23,605 bases of DNA, from assembly GCA_964196195.1 (NCBI GenBank), contig CAXMSE010000065.1, positions 1-23,605 of the forward strand, given 5' to 3'. The position numbers and the translations under genes are program-made. Below, piece by piece: positions 22,060 through 23,605 of this stretch. A model generated the notes under the pieces. It searched no databases. It was not told the DNA's origin and worked only from the letters and a program-made list of their open reading frames with translations. Origin of the DNA: OFTM10 sp964196195 (GTDB lineage Bacteria; Actinomycetota; Acidimicrobiia; Acidimicrobiales; Aldehydirespiratoraceae). Position 1 is the stretch's first letter. Every line of letters begins with the position of its first letter.

Positions 22060-22079
22060 CTACAACACAGATGTTGTAG
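22060..22079. promoter_or_regulatory. Perfect palindrome, likely operator of the XRE regulator
   Basis: CTACAACA (22060-22067) and TGTTGTAG (22072-22079) are perfect 8-base inverted arms around CAGA. The site ends 11 bases before the ATG of the XRE gene, inside the expected promoter, so autoregulation is likely. It could also act on the divergent desaturase gene, whose start is about 120 bases away. Confidence 0.6.
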
Positions 22080-22090
22080 CTTCACTACAC

Positions 22091-22942
22091 ATGGTGCAAC
22101 GTCAGGTGGTGCTCGACCGCTTCCGCGAGCGTCTCGGCAATATGCTCGACGCCGACCCCCAGACCCACTCGGCCTTCGCCAGATCAGCGGGGATCGACCG
22201 TTCCACCCTCTCCCAGCTGTTATCGCCTCAGAACAGCCGACTCCCGCGCGCCGAGACCCTCGTCGCCCTCTCCCGAGCAACCGGAGCATCCATCGATTGG
22301 CTCCTCGGACTCTCAAACGATGGCCCGGCGCGCACCGACATAGTCCGCGAAGAGCTCTCCTTCAGCAGCCGAGAACTCAGCCCCTTCGATGAATCGCTCA
22401 TCGAGTGGTACGACGAATCCATCGGCCAGAAGGTGCGTTACGTCCCCGCCACGCTCCCCGACCTGCTCAAGACCGAAGCGGTGATCCGCCACGAGGTCAC
22501 CCGATTCGCCACTGTGCGACCTGAGCACAAGATCGAGACAGCCGAAGCTCCCCTGATGATGGCCCGCGCGCCGGGCAGCGATGTGGAGTGCTGCAGTTCG
22601 ATCCAGATGCTCGAAGGATTCTCTCGCGGCCACGGAGTGTGGGCCACCCTCGATCGCCAGCAGCGCATCGAGCAGCTCGACCACATGATCGAGGTCACCG
22701 AAGAGCTCTACCCCACCCTGCGCTGGTTCCTCTACGACGCTCGCAAACGATACGCGGGGGCCATAACGATCTTCGGGCTCACCCGAGCCGTGCTCTACCT
22801 CGGCCAACTCCACATAGTGCTCACCAACGAGGACCACATCATCGCGTTCGTGGAGCAGTTCGACGACCTCGTACGCGCTTCCAGCGTGCAACCTCCCGAC
22901 ATACCCCGGCTCCTTCGACGACTGCGCGCCGAAATCAGCTGA
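22091..22942 (+). CDS. XRE-family transcriptional regulator
   Basis: The 283-residue protein has a helix-turn-helix of the XRE/Cro type at about residues 12-75 (AFARSAGIDRSTLSQLLS, then RAETLVALSRATGASIDWLL). The rest (about 80-283) is an unrecognised C-terminal domain, with segments such as LPDLLKTEAVIRHEV, VECCSSIQMLEGF and YPTLRWFLYDARKRY that may sense a ligand. I chose ATG 22091; the frame is open a further 46 codons upstream, through the palindrome, but that part is not protein-like. There is no Shine-Dalgarno sequence, so the message may be leaderless. The desaturase gene is divergent, so it may be a target. Confidence 0.8.
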   Translation: MVQRQVVLDRFRERLGNMLDADPQTHSAFARSAGIDRSTLSQLLSPQNSRLPRAETLVALSRATGASIDWLLGLSNDGPARTDIVREELSFSSRELSPFDESLIEWYDESIGQKVRYVPATLPDLLKTEAVIRHEVTRFATVRPEHKIETAEAPLMMARAPGSDVECCSSIQMLEGFSRGHGVWATLDRQQRIEQLDHMIEVTEELYPTLRWFLYDARKRYAGAITIFGLTRAVLYLGQLHIVLTNEDHIIAFVEQFDDLVRASSVQPPDIPRLLRRLRAEIS

Positions 22943-22947
22943 GCTGG

Positions 22948-23000
22948 CTCACTCGGCCTCGACCGGCCGACCCTGACTCACTCGGCCTCGACCGGCCGAC
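22948..23000. repeat. Tandem duplication of 24 bp (period 29) at the XRE/MaoC junction
   Basis: Two identical 24-base copies lie at 22948-22971 and 22977-23000, 29 bases apart. The second copy includes the last codons and stop of the MaoC-like gene, so the first looks like a duplicated gene tail. Each copy contains CGGCC-N6-GGCCG, which can fold into a small hairpin, so the pair may serve as a double terminator between the convergent genes. Confidence 0.85.
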
Positions 23001-23484
23001 GAATCATCAGGGCATTTCTCACTGCTCGGCACACGAGCACATCGTCCTGGTTGAAGGCCCGATGCTCGAAGGTCGTGATGCCTTGCTCCGGCCGAGAACG
23101 CGAAGCCCTCGATCCCACCACCTCGGTCTCGACCCGGATCGTGTCGCCATGAAAGAGGGGCGCGGGGAAGTCGGTCTTGTCGAATCCCAGGTTGGCCACC
23201 GTCGTGCCGAGGGTGGTCTCGTGCACCGAGATGCCCACAACCATCCCCAGGGTGAGGAGTGAATTCACCAGGGGACGGCCGAACTCGGTCTCCTTCTCGG
23301 CGTAGTCGGCATCGAGGTGGAGCCAGGCAGGATTCATCGTCATGGTAGTGAATGCCACGTTGTCATATTCTGTAACCGTTCGGCGGATGGCATGATGAAT
23401 CACCAGCCCAACCGTCAGTTCTTCGAACCACCGGCCCGTCACGGGTCGCCCGCTTGCGTCAACTCTGCCTTCGATCTGGCTCAT
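22978..23484 (-). CDS. MaoC-like hydratase/dehydratase
   Basis: MaoC-domain enzymes hydrate enoyl-CoA compounds using a hotdog fold. The 168-residue protein has RTVTEYDNVAFTTMTMNPAW, then HLDADYAEKE, with the Asp (D41), Asn (N51) and His (H56) expected of the hydratase-2 site, and later PLFHGDTIRVETEVVGSR. I chose ATG 23484, with GGAAGGA eight bases upstream; the frame is open 22 codons further back. The substrate is unknown. Small MaoC proteins of this form occur with CitE-like lyases in methylmalyl-CoA/mesaconyl-CoA reactions, and a CitE-like gene is in this window, but the two are not adjacent, so a link is only a possibility. Confidence 0.85.
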   Translation of the reverse strand: MSQIEGRVDASGRPVTGRWFEELTVGLVIHHAIRRTVTEYDNVAFTTMTMNPAWLHLDADYAEKETEFGRPLVNSLLTLGMVVGISVHETTLGTTVANLGFDKTDFPAPLFHGDTIRVETEVVGSRASRSRPEQGITTFEHRAFNQDDVLVCRAVRNALMIRRPVEAE

Positions 23485-23508
23485 GCTCGCATCCTTCCAG
23501 ATCAGATC

Positions 23509-23546
23509 ACACAAGTTCCAGACGAGTTGTGTCACAGCCGTGTCAC
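23509..23546. promoter_or_regulatory. Repeats upstream of the MaoC-like gene
   Basis: ACACAA (23509-23514) and TTGTGT (23527-23532) form an inverted repeat with a 12-base spacer, overlapping a direct repeat of GTGTCAC (23529-23535 and 23540-23546). They lie 25-62 bases before the MaoC start, a likely promoter position. No regulator can be named. I see nothing else in the last 60 bases of the window. Confidence 0.25.
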
Positions 23547-23605
23547 GCAAGAGATGCTTCCATCAGAGGCGTCGCATACTCAGAGGCCGACATAGCACTC
23601 CCCAA

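Noticed and set aside
1..23605. CRISPR array, prophage or origin of replication
   Set aside because: No regularly spaced repeats, phage structural genes, or DnaA-box cluster were seen by eye.

Overview
The window is high-GC, densely packed bacterial DNA with many 1-4 nt gene overlaps and frequent GTG starts. It looks actinobacterial: it carries a fabD-fabH-fabG-acpP-fabF type II fatty-acid operon, a group II truncated haemoglobin, a RsrA-like zinc anti-sigma factor and several apparently leaderless genes. I lean towards the class Acidimicrobiia, but that is inference from gene style, not a sequence match.

Layout. 1-395: right end of an IS481-like insertion sequence with a frameshifted transposase, stopping one base from a tRNA-Leu(CAA) gene (397-483, minus). 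484-792: leader region with a possible 45-residue membrane peptide, two adjacent palindromes and a six-codon mini-ORF. 793-5090: fatty-acid synthesis operon fabD-fabH-fabG-acpP-fabF. 5112-5934 (minus): fabZ and an HU-family DNA-binding protein. 6090-8165 (minus): a thiol/redox operon of a small zinc-finger protein, CcdA, a membrane-anchored thioredoxin and the truncated haemoglobin. 8246-9069 (plus): a divergent ECF sigma factor overlapping its own zinc-finger anti-sigma factor. 9056-9583 (minus): macrodomain protein. 9678-10475: CPBP membrane protease. 10522-13637: tandem glycine riboswitch and glycine decarboxylase gcvP. 13714-18071: fused indolepyruvate:ferredoxin oxidoreductase and a CitE-like lyase. 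18090-20456 (minus): rubrerythrin, a GlpC/HdrD-like Fe-S protein and a DUF3501 protein, divergent from a PerR-like Fur-family regulator (20597-21007). 21018-21938 (minus): membrane fatty-acid desaturase-like protein. 22091-22942: XRE-type regulator behind a perfect palindrome. 22978-23484 (minus): MaoC-like hydratase.

How the parts work together. Two oxidative/thiol-stress modules stand out. In the first, a SigR/SigH-like ECF sigma factor sits between two HC2 zinc-finger proteins. One overlaps it and has the full Cys/His ligand spacing of RsrA. The other lacks the first Cys and heads the divergent CcdA/thioredoxin/haemoglobin operon. That operon has a perfect GGGAAT-N18-GTT promoter placed to give a leaderless or nearly leaderless transcript. 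In the second, a PerR-like regulator faces rubrerythrin, an Fe-S protein and DUF3501, which looks like a peroxide defence unit. Lipid genes (FAS-II, desaturase, MaoC) and 2-oxoacid/glycine catabolism (IOR, CitE-like, GcvP) make up the rest.

The most unusual structural feature is that four of the five convergent protein-gene junctions carry a short perfect hairpin whose two arms contain the two opposing stop codons. The most unusual protein is a FabD with an extra C-terminal biotinyl/lipoyl-like domain that lacks the acceptor lysine.
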